A DNA stretch of 64,000 nt from Solanum dulcamara (GCF_947179165.1 NC_077243.1:10815001-10879000), one strand, 5' to 3'. Positions 11,230 through 23,285 are shown, counted from the first letter of the stretch. Numbers and translations: made by a program. The notes: generated by a model from the sequence alone, not told the origin.

Positions 11230-11790
11230 ATTAAAGGAAAAAATTACCTAAATACACAACTTATTTTACCATATTCTTTAAAATTCCCTACCATTTGAAA
11301 AAATTACAAAAATCACTACTCTTTCCTATTTGTCTGATACATCACTATATACGATGTATCGGACGGATACATCACTATATACGATGTATTGGACGGGTAC
11401 ATCACTATATACGATGTATCGGACGGATACATCACTATATACGATGTATCGGACGGATACATCACTATATACGATGCATCGGACGGATACATCACTATAT
11501 ACGATGCATCGGACGGATACATCACTATATACGATGTATCGGACGGATACATCACTTTATATGATGTATCAGGACGTCAGATACATCACTTTACACGATG
11601 GATTGGTCGGCTACATCATGTACGTGATGTATCAGGACGTCGGATACATCACTTTATGCGATGAATCGGTCGGATACATCACTTTACATGATGTATCAGG
11701 ACGTACGTGATGTATTTGGATTCCACCAAAAAGAAGGGATTTCGGGTAATTTTTAAAAGAGTAGGGATAGAGTGTAATTGGGAAGAATCA
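11230..11790. mobile_element. Repeat element carrying a GATACAT minisatellite
   Basis: Ends such as 'aaattacctaaatacacaact' on the left and 'gatttcgggtaattttt' on the right flank the minisatellite. A second element with the same kind of left edge and GATACAT-rich interior is at about 51180-51740. It interrupts one unit of the ~500-bp array, so it arrived later. Class unknown; terminal repeats and target duplication were not established. Confidence 0.45.
11331..11720. repeat. 30-bp palindromic minisatellite
   Basis: Eight near-perfect 30-bp units start at 11341 and recur every 30 bp to about 11580. Diverged units continue to about 11720. Each unit contains gatacatc and its reverse complement gatgtatc separated by nine bases, so every unit can fold into a hairpin with an 8-bp stem. 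The period is divisible by three, which keeps frames open on both strands (11295-11710). These are repeat artefacts, not genes. Confidence 0.95.
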
Positions 11791-12669
11791 CAATGAGATT
11801 TAGATAAAATTTACAAATTAAAGTCATATATAGCCCAACTCTCTGTTCAACAGTAGAAAAACATGGCTAAATCATATACTAGTCATTAAAACTTTACAAT
11901 TGATTCTTAATCAACATCTCAAAGGTAACTTCATTGTCACTATGTTAGTTGAAAAAGTAAAGGTAAATGAAAACTAAGGAGTTCATTCTTGAAAAAGGAG
12001 GAAAATGAAAAACCTCATAAATAGTATTTTCCATTTGATATTCCAAAAATAGAAAGTGAAGTTAGTATATGGTGATCTGAATATTAGTATTTGCACCTTC
12101 GGCCAAAAATCAAGAATCAAAATCTTCAACACTAAATTTTTTTCCTTGTTTGCTTGCGTTCTTTTAGTAAGAAAGTCAAAGTTGACTAAATCTGAAATAG
12201 ATTTTAGATATTATGATGAAGTCAATTATGAAGTTCTATCTATTGAAGTAAGATTGATTTATAGTGAGAAATTCATAACTTTTCTCAGGATGTAATTTAA
12301 AAGATCGAAGAAAATGTAAGGCAGAAAATTTAGCAAGGAAAATTACAGTTAATGTATATAGCCCAACTCTTTGTTCAGCAGTAGCAAAACATGGCTAAAT
12401 CATATATCAAGTCATGAAAATTTTGCACTAGATTCTTAATCATCAACCAAGTGCTATCTTCTTTGTCACTATGTTGGTTGAAAATGTTAAGGTAAATGAA
12501 GACTTAGGACTTTGTTCTTGAAAAAGGAGCAAAAAGAAAAACTAAATAAATACTCTATCCATTTTAATTTGTTTGTCTTAAATCTTAATTTCCTTTTTAG
12601 TTCGTTTGAAAAAGACCGTCTCTTTTCTTTTTTTGGCAATTCTTTAATTCTAACTTTCCACCTGACATA

Positions 12670-13104
12670 GGAGCTGTTTTGATTGGTTATTTTTAAGTAG
12701 CTTATAAGGTAAAGCTAAAAGCCATAAGTTGGGAATATCCAACGTTTGACTTTTAGCTTATTTGTATTTTTTCAACCTAAAAAAGAAAGTGCTTAAAAGC
12801 ACTTTTGTCTTTCTCAAACACCTCTAAAAATAAAAAAGAGCTTAAAAGCCAAAAACTACTTGGATGTTTGGATTGACTTATTTAAGTAGCTTTTGGCTTT
12901 TAAGCGCTTTTTTATTTTGGAGGTGTTTGGGAAAGACAAAAAGTGTTTTTAAGCACTTTTTTTTAGGCTGAAAAAGTACAAAAATAAGCTAAAAGGCAAA
13001 ACTTGGATATTCCCAACTTATGACTTTTAGCTTTTAGCTTATAAGCTACTTAAAAAAAGGTCGATCCAAACACCACCTTAAAATAAGTCAATCCAAACAC
13101 CCTC
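12670..13104. mobile_element. Fold-back MITE pair with ~190-bp inverted arms
   Basis: The left arm (about 12670-12865) and right arm (about 12880-13080) are near reverse complements over almost their whole length, including 'aagtagcttataag', 'cataagttgggaatatcc' and 'cacctc-aaaataaaaaag'. A second pair of inverted ends, 'tgtttggattgacttattt' at about 12877 and its complement at about 13080-13100, suggests one MITE joined to or inserted in a relative. A transcript would form a long double-stranded hairpin. Confidence 0.7.
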
Positions 13105-13990
13105 ATAGTGGTCAATGATGTTGGTGTGGAACTTGGTGACTAGGGTAATTACAATTCCATTAATTTCATCATTTATGCAATCTCAATATAACTAAATTAG
13201 CACAAATCTTTTTGCAAAGCTTGGATGGCACATTAGTCTAATTTTTTAGATTAAAAACACATTTACATAGATACATCGCTGAATCATAAACATGGGTGCA
13301 CTATGATATGTTTAAAAAGAGGGGATATTTGGGTTATGACCCATTGTTTGACCCATCTTGACCCAAATAAAATTTGGGCGGGTTGAGTCTTGACCCATAA
13401 TTTCCTTGACCCATTTTGATCCTCCCGAATTTGACCCAACCTGCCTATTTTGCCTGCCCTATTATCATTTGTAATTCTTGATCATATGTCATGATCACTA
13501 TCACTGTTTGTGGTACATTATTAAATTTGTAACGAAATGTAGAATGCATTTGTTCCTTCTCTTTCTTACCAGTCTTATCTGCTTCTGTCATTTCTTTGTG
13601 AATGTAAAGAGATAGTAGCTTCAACATTAAGTAGTGTAGGAGGTTTTGCAAAAGACAATATTTTGATAGTGAGAGGATCGCACAGATGGGAAAGGATCAG
13701 ATAAAGACAAGAAGTTGTAACTAATAGTGGAAAGGATCAGATAAAGACAAGAAATTGTAACTAATAGTTTTGAGTCCAACTTTTATTTTTTGGACAATAT
13801 TTGAGTGAACAAGTGATTTTTGCTTTGATACAAAACACTATTCCTTCTAGCTTAGGTTAATCAGAAGACACAAATCAGAGTTCTGATTCTAACACATTTA
13901 TATATACAAAGTACCAATTAAAACTAAAGAAGAAGACACAAATCAAAGTTCATGTTGTTTTCTGTAGAGTTACAGTACTAGACCTTTAAT
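13105..13990 (+). repeat. Second copy of the NF-YC 3' flank
   Basis: Collinear with about 9880-10740, including the text around 'gtggtcaatgatgt', 'gcaaagcttggatggcaca', 'gacccattttgatcc' and 'cagataaagacaag'. Near 13690-13760 a 38-bp unit ('ggaaaggatcagataaagac' and following) is doubled in tandem. The reverse-strand frame 13445-13651 is not supported as a gene. Confidence 0.6.
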
Positions 13991-15132
13991 ATCTGGTGCA
14001 GAAGCATTGAGTAATACAAATCTCTGTTCAACAGTAGCAACAGCATGGCTAAATCATATTGGTCATTAAAACTTTACACCAGATTCTTAATCATCAGTGC
14101 TAACTTCATTGTCACTTGATGAAAAAGTTAAGGTAAATATAAACTAAGGAATTTATTGTTGAAAAAGTAGGAAAAAGAAAAACGTCGTAAATAGTATTTC
14201 AATTTGATATTCGAAATATAGAAAAGGATGTTTGTAGATGGGGATCTGAATATTAGTATTTGCACCTTCGCCAAAAAACCAAAAATCAAAATCTTCTAAC
14301 ACTAGTTTTTTTCCTTATTTACTTGCGTTCTTTTAGTAAGGAAGTCAAAGTTAACTAAATCAAGACAGAGATTTTAAATAAATATGATTTCCTATCTATT
14401 CAAGGAAGTATATTTATTGAGAGAAATTCAAAACTTTTCTCAGGGTGTGATTTTAAAAGACCGAAGAAAATATTAGGAAGAAAATTTAGCAAAGAAAATT
14501 ACAGTTAATGTATATAGATTAACTCTCAGTTCAGCTATAGCAAAACATGGAAAAGTGATATATGTCATTGAAACCTTAGGCCAGATTCTTAATCGTCAAC
14601 TCAGTGCTAACTTCATTGTCTAGTATGTTAGTTAAGGAATTAAGGTAAATGAAAACTAAGGACTTCATTCTTGAAAATGGAGGGAAAAAAAACTTCATAA
14701 ATAGTAGTTTCAATTGAATATTCAAAAAATAGAAAAGGAAGTTAGTAGATGGTGATTTGAATTGTAGTATTTGCACCTTCACGAAAAAACCATGAATCAA
14801 AATCTTTTAACACTAAATATTTTTTGCTTATTTATTTGCGTTCTTTTGGTCAGAAAGTCAAAGTTAACTAAATCTAAAATAGATTTTAGATATTAAGATG
14901 AAGTCAGATATAAATTCTTATCTATTCAAGGATGAACAATTATAGTTAGAAATTCAAAACTTTTCTGAGGATGTTATTTAAAAGACAAGAAAAAAAGAAA
15001 ATTTAGCAAGGAAAATTACAATTACTGTATATAGCCCAAAATGATATTTTTAAAATTATATTCTCCAAATTTAAGTATTTTAAAAATTAACTATGGTAAG
15101 GGTTTGACCTCTACTAACCCCCCTCCCCCAAC

Positions 15133-15363
15133 TATAAAAGGTCTAAATAGAGGGCCAAGCCAAACCTGAAAAATATACTTTACATTCAGAAAAACAAAGC
15201 CTTTTCTCTTTTTCTGAAATATTGCTTTTACCAACCAAAATTGCACATTCCTCTAGGGTTTGATCAACACTATGTATAGCTAGAAGCAAAAGAAAGAATT
15301 TCTTTTGGGTGGAAATTCAACGACGACTCACTCTATGTGGTTCACCTTTCCTTCTTTTTGAAG
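15133..15363 (+). promoter_or_regulatory. Probable promoter and leader exon of B3 copy 0
   Basis: A TATA box (tataaaa) at 15133-15139 is followed by a pyrimidine-rich leader and a plausible donor at the end of 'cttctttttgaag|gtaaaa' (about 15363). It lies where a B3 gene 5' end would be expected ahead of the linker sequence at 16490. The leader differs from those at 34430 and 56400, so the assignment is tentative. From 15364 to 15950 I see only intron-like AT-rich sequence. Confidence 0.35.
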
Positions 15364-15949
15364 GTAAAACTACTTTTAATCAAATGCTTCTACATTGTTT
15401 CATTTATGGCTTCATTCGGATTGGTGTAACTGTTTTCTGCCGTTCTTGTGAGTATGGTGATTTATGCTTTGTTATATATATACATGCTATATATATGTAT
15501 ACGTGTGTATGTATGTATGTGATCATGTATATATAATCTTTTTTTTTCTTTTTAATCTGTGTTGCTAGATGACTTTGGAATTCAAGAAATTTAGTTATCT
15601 TGTTGAATTCATGTCGAATACTTTTGGTTTTTGAAGCTTTGATTGTGAGATTCTGTTCTAGATTTTGTGGATAATGTTTTACAAATAATTAAAAAGTGCC
15701 TTTTTTGAAGTGTTTGATAAGAAATTCTGTAAGGAAGTAGATTTTTAGAATCATAAATTGGTATCTACCACTTATCAGCTTAGAATGATTTCATAATGAA
15801 GATTTAGGATGTCTCCTCGAGCTATTTAATTTTACTTTAGTTTCGGAGAAAATAATTAATATAGAGATTTTTTTTTGACAAAGCAATTAATACAAGGAAT
15901 TCATATAGCCAGCCGTTTGGCTTGAAGGCTTTCCCCCCTCTCCCCCCTC

Positions 15950-16490
15950 AAAAATAGAAATGTTGGGGTGATCTTGTTATTAAGGATCTAAGGGTCTTTA
16001 ACATGACACCTTTGGGAAAGTGGTTATGGAGGTTTGGGGTAGAGGTAATGCTTTTTGGAGAAGGGTGATTGCGGAGAAGTATGAGGCTTTGGAGGTGGGT
16101 TGGAATGCTCAACTCCATATTGGTTGTGGGCTAAGGAGGATTATTTTAAAGGGATGGGAAGAGTTCAATGAGAATACATCTTTTCGAGTGGGTGGGGAGT
16201 GGGATGAGTTTTTGGGATCAGAGGTGGTGTGGGAACAAGACTTTGAGACTTACTTTCCCTAACATGTATAGAATTTCTTGCCAAAAAAGGATGTCGATTA
16301 TCCAATTACCGAGTTAACAAGGGAGAGAAGTGTTGTGGGATATGAGGTTTAGTAAACTTACAAGATTGGGAAGTTGGAGAATTTTAAATCTTGATTGGTT
16401 TGCTTCAGTAACAAAAAATTACGATGGGTTGCCAGGATGCTTGGAAATAGGAACCGGGGTGGGGGTGGGGTGGACAACGTCTTTTCAGTT
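15950..16490 (+). pseudogene. LINE ORF2 C-terminal fragment
   Basis: Read with frameshifts, the sequence gives the C-terminal region that follows the reverse transcriptase in plant L1-type LINEs: DLRVFNMTPLGKWLWRFG, then NAFWRRVIAEKYE, then RIILKGWEEF, then VWEQDFETYFP. Several stops and shifts follow (16261 onward). It has no 5' part and no LINE tail, and it runs directly into B3 linker sequence near 16490, so it probably replaced the first B3 domain exons of copy 0. Confidence 0.7.
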
Positions 16491-17000
16491 AAGAAAAAGA
16501 GAAACATCTGCTGAATCAGAGTCTGAAAAGGTAACATACAAACCACATATTGCCAACTTTGCAGCAAACATTGATGCTGACACTAGGAAGGGACAATCAG
16601 TACATTCAGCTATAGATGTGGATGAATCATTTTGTATGATTGGTAGAAATGCTCAATATGATCAAGAAGACGACAGGTTGTGCTTTAATCTGTCTAGTTT
16701 TGAAATGGCAGCAAGCAAACCTGTTGCAGAAGGAACTAGCAGTCCTTTAAAAGGTGTCAATGAAAATGATAATCATGTTGAAACCAATTTGAGATCTCAA
16801 ACAGAACCACATTTAAATGTTGAGATTGACAACTTAAATTCAGAAGCACTGTTGTCAAAGCTTGAGGCTGGAATCACGGCAAAAAACTATGGTTAGTAGA
16901 CCAGCTGAGGATATTCCACTGCTGGGTCCAAAAGATGAGAAATCCAGAGAAGCATATCAGTTTGGTAGGCTTGCTGTTCACAACAAATTGTTAGATATTA
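16490..17000 (+). pseudogene. B3-domain gene copy 0: linker exon remnant
   Basis: The frame from about 16495 to 16896 reads the acidic linker found between B3 domains in this locus, including SFCMIGRNAQYDQEDDRLCF, then NLSSFEM and LNVEIDNLNSEALL. A stop follows at KNYG; in another frame it continues as the 'SRPAEDIPLLGPKDEKS' stretch seen in the paralogues at 53900 and 47290. The first B3 domain is missing. The downstream text (17000-18400) is collinear with 53990-55480, apart from an insertion of about 110 bp at 17084-17190 ('ttggagtcccacatgg...'). Confidence 0.75.
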
Positions 17001-18419
17001 CAGCTATATGCTTGAGGCAGTGAGAGCTCAGCTGAAGATTGGTTTTGCTGACACCATGTTAAGCTTGACCTTAGTCTTATCTGGCCCAAGTTGTTGGAGT
17101 CCCACATGGTTTGTGGGATGGGTACATGGACTCCTTATATGGTCTTGGCAATTCTCCTTTCACGAGCTAGCTTTTGGGTTGAGTTAGATTCTATAAAGTT
17201 CAACTTTGTAGGCTCATTAACACAGGGAAGCCTTTTGTTCATTTTGTTGATTAATTGTATACCAAATTGCATTACTGTCCTTAGTGCATGTGTTGGATCC
17301 TAGAGGACCCTAAATTTTGTTCTTCAATCATCAGCTTCAAAAGCTAATTTCCTTTCTTCTCCCGGTACTCATCAGTATAACCCTTCTTTGGTTTTAGTTC
17401 TTTTGTCCTATCCATCTAATTTCTCATGTATTTTTTCGGTTTCTACGATTTTCTAAAGTTCTCTCGGGTGGAAATGTCATTTCTACCTTCCATATTTGAC
17501 TCAAAGATTTGGCTTCAACACTAGTTCAGCAGTATTTATTTCATAAGTAATTGCTTCTCTCAAAGCAGTGGGCGTATTTTGTAATTCTATTTAATGTTGA
17601 AGTTGTAATTTTTTTTTTCATAATCATCTGGTGAATGATTTTAGAATATTGTGTACAATATCCTTAATGTTGATGTCACAACAATCTAGAATTCCTCAAG
17701 AAACTTGCGTTAAGTTATATACGGAGCTCTCTTATATATTGACATCCCATTTCATTGAAAGCTTTCTGTTTACTTGGTACAGAATCTTCATGATCTTGGT
17801 GGAGACTTACGTAGCTTCCACTACCAGCGTCTCACACTGTCGAATTCTGCCAACATTTTCTTTTTAAGTTTTACTATTTTTACCTCTTTTTGGTGACATG
17901 CCCCTGTTGGCCAGGTCTTCTTTCCAATGACTGTCTCAGTAGCATCAGTTCATTTTTGGCAATTATTCAAGAGGTACTGTGTTTCTACTTGGTATTTGTT
18001 CTAACAACGTCTAACTTCTTTTTGGACCATTCCACCTCTATTCGGTCTATTCTTATAGCAACTTTTCCTGTCACTAGTCCAACAACTTTTTCAGTTACTC
18101 TTCAACTATCGGTTAAATCTAAGTCCATGATGTGCCAAAGATTTTCATCCCAGTACCTCTTTTTGGTGTAAGAAGCACTTGTTGTTTTTTGGCTGTGAAA
18201 TCACCCATGCTTTTCACGTGGAAAGACTTCACCACCCTTTTCTTTCTGACGATTTTGTTCGCTATTCAAATGACGTTTGAGTATGTCTTGTTTTCAAACT
18301 AAGCAGTACTAAAACCCACTTTGAGTTTGAGTGGTCGTGTTGAAAGTCAAAAGAAGCATAACAATATTGTGTAGAGTATTCTTAATGATTCTGTCGTGAA
18401 GATATAAGTCTCAAGAATT

Positions 18420-18950
18420 AAAGAACTTATCTTATTTTGTGTGATTCAAAACTGTAGAGGTCTTTTGAATGTTGTTAACAACCATCGTTAGGTTTTCTTT
18501 CTTATCCACTTTGAAATTATGATTGAAATTCATTCGAGTACTAATATTAAGATCAATTATTCCATTTGAAATTTTAGGATTCACTACTTGAGAGTTTCCA
18601 ATGTATGAGTTAACTTGTGATTTGACTCCTACTTTATTGGTTGTACTGATCATGTCCTCCGTATAGGACATTGACCTTTGAATGGTCCCTACTCCTTCCA
18701 TCTGAAAAGACGAGCCTTTCCCATCACATGTGCCCCTTACAATCCCCTGGGCTACAGCACCACCCCTCACCAGCTTACATCCTCCTTCTTTGGACTTTCT
18801 CGATCATCTTGCTGTTTCCGAAATAGAAATAAAACTGTTACCCATATTTAATCCAGTCACATATCCAAAATGCATCTTTTGCATCACCGTTTTTGGCCTG
18901 GATTGGAGGAGAAGATGATATAGGTAAAAAAGTGGTATTCTTTAGGCCAA
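18420..18950. other. Unassigned insertion in B3 copy 0
   Basis: Collinearity with 53990-55480 stops at about 18400 and B3 copy 0 sequence resumes after about 19030. The segment holds a 112-codon reverse-strand frame (18432-18770) with no motif I recognise. It could derive from a retroelement, but I cannot support a family. Confidence 0.3.
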
Positions 18951-19419
18951 GGTACGATTATGTTGATACTAAGGTGGTTTCTAAAAGTTTCTCTTTCTCT
19001 TGTTGTTATTCACTTTTGGAGATGAAAGGGGGGTATATTCAGTAGAACCCCTTAACATAGTCACAAGGCTTTGCATGAGCTTAGAATCAACTCAATTCTG
19101 GCTGGAATGCCGTTGGGATAAGCTTAAAAGACCAGTACTATGAGGAAGTAATTGCTACTGGGTATGGGAATCACAATTTCGGCCATCCATTTGGGAGACA
19201 GATGTGTCTTGCTCCGGCTAAACAATCGTGCTCTCCTTTCCTTGCTGGTTGCTTAAACAGCGAAGTAGGAATTAAAGAGTTTTTGACATGAAATTGCTAG
19301 TTTTAATTTAGGTCTGTTGAAATTCTCAAGCTTGAACTTCACTTGATCGGCTAGTAGACATCCTTATCTTGTGATTTTATTGGATTTTACATGGTAAATG
19401 TTTTTGCCACATGAAGCTA

Positions 19420-19494
19420 GGGAAGAAAGACTAGTCAAGAAAGAATTTGAGGAGATAACAACAGAAGCATTTTCTCCTGCTAGAGCAATACGTG
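19420..19494 (+). pseudogene. B3 copy 0: linker exon ending at a duplicated donor
   Basis: The frame reads ARKERLVKKEFEEITTEAFS, then PARAIR, and ends at the donor G|GTAAGC at 19495. The charged, coiled-coil-like text fits a linker exon. A 32-bp tandem duplication (19465-19528) has doubled the end of the exon with its donor. I do not see this exon in the gene at 45671-50307. Confidence 0.5.
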
Positions 19495-19675
19495 GTAAGC
19501 ATTTTCTCCTGCTAGAGAAATACGTGGTGTGCTATTGATTTCATTCTTATATATCCTTACAACTTATTTAATCTGATTTCCTTTTTTATAACTGCCCATG
19601 GCCATTTGCATGATGGTGTTGTGCTTTGAACTGCCTTTGAGCATCTTCTTGCTGATTGTTATGCACAAGATTCAG

Positions 19676-19800
19676 GAGGAGAGTATGAAAATGGTAGTGA
19701 AAAAATCATCAAAAGTGAGCCTGCTGATTCAGGAGACACACCAACTCTTAATGCAGTCAGCTATTCATGTTTAATGGAGATTGATGGCCAAGATTTTCTG
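19676..19800 (+). pseudogene. B3 copy 0: exon opening the C-terminal B3 domain
   Basis: Bounded by an acceptor 'gattcag' ending at 19675 and a donor 'ctg|gtaata' at 19801. The frame reads NGSEKIIKSEPADSG, then LNAVSYSCLMEIDGQDFL. It aligns with the shorter exon 49905-49978 of the fused B3 gene. The exon that should follow (the LPESWR exon) is not found nearby; the next B3 3' sequence is the scrap at 31306. Confidence 0.7.
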
Positions 19801-19849
19801 GTAATACCTTGTTTAATTATGATTCCCTCTGTCATTTTGGTGGATTGCA

Positions 19850-20800
19850 ATATTCTTACTATTGATGTGGTCTTGATAAGAATCGGTTATTTTGAATGAA
19901 AAACAAGAAAATAATGCGGAGGCGAAAAATACGAAGATCAAAGACTAGAATATGATTGGCGAAATTCGAGAAATAAATTTCCAAATAGCAAAAGTAATTA
20001 CTAAAAATCCTAATTGATTGCAGTAGAATTAATTAGTGGATTAGGGCTTATCATATTTACGAGCAGATTCAATTCGAGAACTTAGATGAAAGTGATCTAG
20101 ACCCCCTAATTGAACAATTAAAGACAATAATTTGTATAAGATTGTAAGAACCATAAAAATTAAGTAAAAAATATAATCTTACCTTTTAAATCGTTCTTGT
20201 AAGGTTATAAGATAAATACCAAGTAATGTACTTGATTAAAAAAATCCCCGGTAGTATAGCTGTAAAGAGAAGAATCTCCCAATAATATTGATAACAATGT
20301 TATGTCCGAAAAACTAAAAGAACTCTATATATAAGGGCAAACCGTGCACCCCTTTCCTAGACATCATGAGATCCGAAATCTAATTTTATGGAAAGAATAA
20401 GTAGTAAAATCTAACTAGAAAACGTTAAGCTAAGGAGAAGTTAAACTAGGAAAACAATTAAAATTAATGTCACACTTCCCAAAATTACCTAACAAAATAA
20501 GGAAGTGGCAATTCTTGGACCAAAAGAAAACACACCAAATTTCAGCTCTTTTGGGCATAATTTCCAGACCCTTTGGGCGTGTAATTCATCCAAACTTGGG
20601 CTTGCTTTTCGGTTCTTTTCTGGCTCCATATGCGCCCCAATCTATTAATAATAAAGACTTGCCCATTTGGGTTTTTAGTCTTGATCTTGGAGTTGCACCA
20701 TGAAACAAGTGCGCTTCCACAATGAGCATCTTCTTGATTGTCCATTGAAGACCAGCAACATTGTCTTGCATCTCACCTTCTCCTTAACTTCCCAAACTTC
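19850..20800 (-). mobile_element. Probable LTR-retroelement fragment
   Basis: An insertion after the B3 exon at 19676-19800. It has a TATA-like stretch near 20330 (ctatatataag) and is ordered unlike the B3 paralogues. Reverse-strand frames at 20542-20771 overlap in two frames and show no domain. I saw no paired terminal repeat. The assignment rests on texture and position only. From 20800 to 21370 there is intron- or flank-like sequence; 21370-21445 matches 56167-56230. Confidence 0.3.
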
Positions 20801-21449
20801 ATTAAGTCCTAATAGAGGTATGCCACCATGAATGCTATCCGTTCTCTATGAATATCTATCACTGGCTTGTACAGTGCTCGAGTTTATTATGTGTCTTGAG
20901 TTTACAGCTGAAGATGCATGCAACTTTTAATATTCTTTTCATCCAACTTTTGCATTTAATAAGATGTTATAGAGGGAATAATGTCTTTTCCAGGACACCT
21001 TTAGGCTTAACACTATAAAATGTTTTTGAAAATTCATGAAGATTGAAGTGCTGATTACTTTGTAACTCAGATGTTGAAAATAAAAAATACATGTACATCG
21101 GATTTAGATAAAACTTTTTTTTTGTTGGCTCTAATTTGTTTAAAATAGGCATCTTGGATTCACACTGGACTCACAATAACGTACTATTCATACTTTGATC
21201 AAATATAACTACGTTCAAGTTTAGCGCCTGCGAAGCAGGACATGCCAATGATGGCACTGGCAATTAAGTTAGCTAAATTTTCATTATCACTACTTAGTGA
21301 ATTTTCTTGGTTTGCACCTTCACGTTTGAATTTTTGATGAGGCTTCATCCTATTGTACGACTGATTACTGGGTTTGATTAATGTATATTATGTTTCTCGG
21401 TAAAAAGAAAAACTGATTTTGTTTAATTTTTGTAAAGAAATTTGGACAA

Positions 21450-23090
21450 AGGCATAGGTATCTCCTTGAACTATCATTGAAGTTTTAGGGATATATGTTT
21501 CCTTTACGGAGGGGAAAGAGTTTCTTTTAAACTTGAAATATTTTAAAGTAGAATTATTTACTCCCTTGGTGCTGATATGGCAAAAAAATATGTCTCAAAA
21601 TTGTTTTTCCTTTTCTATTAACCCAATGTTCTTCTTTTTCTTTTTCTTTCTCTCTCTGTATAATCACCTCATCGCCGCCTCCACCTCCTTAACCACCATT
21701 ATAAACGGTGATCTCGACACAACCTAAATTGCCAGGTTCGTCATCACCGAAGTCATTTTTCCTTGGCAGCCACCTGAAAGAAAAAAACAATTTTTTGTGT
21801 ATATAATTATTAAATGATTTTCTTATATTTTTTTTTTCTTCATTTTGTTTCCTTTTTTTTTCTTTATCTCTTATTTATAGTGTTTCTCAACGAAAAATTG
21901 AGATTTCGATAACAGTTCTTCGGCGTTTAAAAAATAAGAGAATTTGAAGTTGCGACTTGATGGAAGAATGCTTTTTTTAAAATAAAAAAGTAGTGATATT
22001 TGAAGTTGTCATTAAAATGGATAGCAGAGGTATGGTGTCGTACTCACATATTAATGGCCAGTCTAAAGTTCTATTCCATGCAAAAAAATTATTGAAATAA
22101 GGGGACACTCTCTCCATTTCTTTTTGTGCTTGCTATTGAGTATCTTACAAGAATTCTAAAGATTCTGAAAAGGACCCCAAACTTTCATTACCATCCTACA
22201 TGCTCTAAAATAAACCCATTACAACTAGCTTTATTGACAATTTCAGTCAATAAAGCTTTAATTTCAGTTATTGCATGTTTGTTTTCAAGAATTCTCTCAA
22301 GCTTTGAATTTGTAACAAATGCTGAAAAGAGTTCAATATACTTGGGAGGTGTTAGTGAACATGATTAATATCAGATTTTCATAGCCTTGACTTTTCACAA
22401 GGTAAACTTATTATTCAAGTATTTGAGAGTCCCTTTGAGCACAAAGAGAATTTCACTCGTTCAATGTAAATCTTTGATAGATAAGATGCTAGAGAGGATA
22501 CAATCATGGACCACTAATTTTTTCTCTTATGCTAAAACAATACAATTCATAAAGTGAGTTTTTATTTCTATTCAAGTGTTCTGGTCCTAGGTGTTTGTCA
22601 TGCACTTGTAGAAGTTCTCTATGAACAAAGAGTGCAATAATATCCAAGAAAGGATTAATTGTATGAGATAGATGGTATTATATATCCAAGGTCAATTGGA
22701 TGGCTTAATATTACTTCATATAAATATGTAAAATTTGTCAGCCATAGTAAGCTCTTATGAAATTATGCAGGACACTGAATAAAATATGCGTATAATGGGT
22801 GCCCATTTATTATGAAAAATTTAGTTCTCCGTGAGGGTACAACATACCTAAGCTTCTTGGATAGTCCGAAAAATCTTATAAGCTAATACATATTTTAAAT
22901 ATGTCGAATACCTAAAAATCAATATGATAAACTTGAGTCAATTTCAGTTTCAAAAAAAAAAAAAACTGGAGTCAATTTTCTTTCAAACAAATTTACTTAA
23001 GGCTTAGATGGGACTTACCAATAGTCGCTTTGAGGAGACTAGTGTGTAATAACAAGGGACACTTAGGTGGATATTCATTCTCAACTTAGA
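21450..23090. other. Gene-free stretch
   Basis: AT-rich sequence with no recognisable domain, splice-linked exon or repeat family. Short frames at 21533-21727 (T-rich) and 22126-22368 have no recognisable motif and no paralogue in the window. Confidence 0.5.
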
Positions 23091-23285
23091 GCTTGTTTGG
23101 ATCGACTTTTGGCTTTTGACTATAAGCCAAAAGCCATAAGTATTGGCTCTTTTTTATTTATTTATTTATCATTTTGGCTTAAAACTAAGTGCTTATAAGC
23201 ACTTTTTGAATTTACCCAAACACTTGAAAAGGGCTTTAAAGCTATTTTGGATTAAAAGTACTTAAAATAAGCCAATCCAATTTTG
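23091..23285. mobile_element. MITE-like element
   Basis: Begins 'gagcttgtttggatcgac' and ends 'aaaataagccaatccaa'; the ends are imperfect reverse complements. The interior 'agccaaaagccataag' and 'aagtgcttataagcac' is characteristic of the same family as 4985-5178 and the fold-back at 12670. Confidence 0.55.

Larger units (their letters stand above)
10740..15030 (+). repeat. Array A of ~500-bp repeats downstream of NF-YC copy A
   Basis: Several direct copies of a unit of about 500 bp start near 10745, 11830, 12356, 14015 and 14512. Each has, in order, 'ctctgttca-c', 'acatggctaaatcat', 'gattcttaatca', 'cattgtcactatgttagttg', 'cttcattcttgaaaa', 'atttgcaccttc', 'ttagtaagaaagtcaaagtta' and 'aaaatttagcaaggaaaatta'. 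The array is interrupted by the minisatellite element (11230-11790), the fold-back MITE (12670-13104) and a second copy of the NF-YC 3' flank (13105-13990). A matching array lies at 27780-30100. No gene is visible; short frames such as 12056-12295 and 14576-14800 are chance frames in the repeat. Confidence 0.75.

Noticed and set aside
11331..11580. CRISPR-like regular repeat array
   Set aside because: Units are contiguous with no unique spacers, and this is a plant nuclear sequence.
11295..11710. Three overlapping long frames, two forward and one reverse, with repeating peptides
   Set aside because: They arise because the 30-bp minisatellite has a period divisible by three; no start context, domain or paralogue supports them.
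18432..18770. 112-codon reverse-strand frame
   Set aside because: No motif or paralogue I can name; it lies in an insertion of unknown origin, so it is listed only as part of that insertion.
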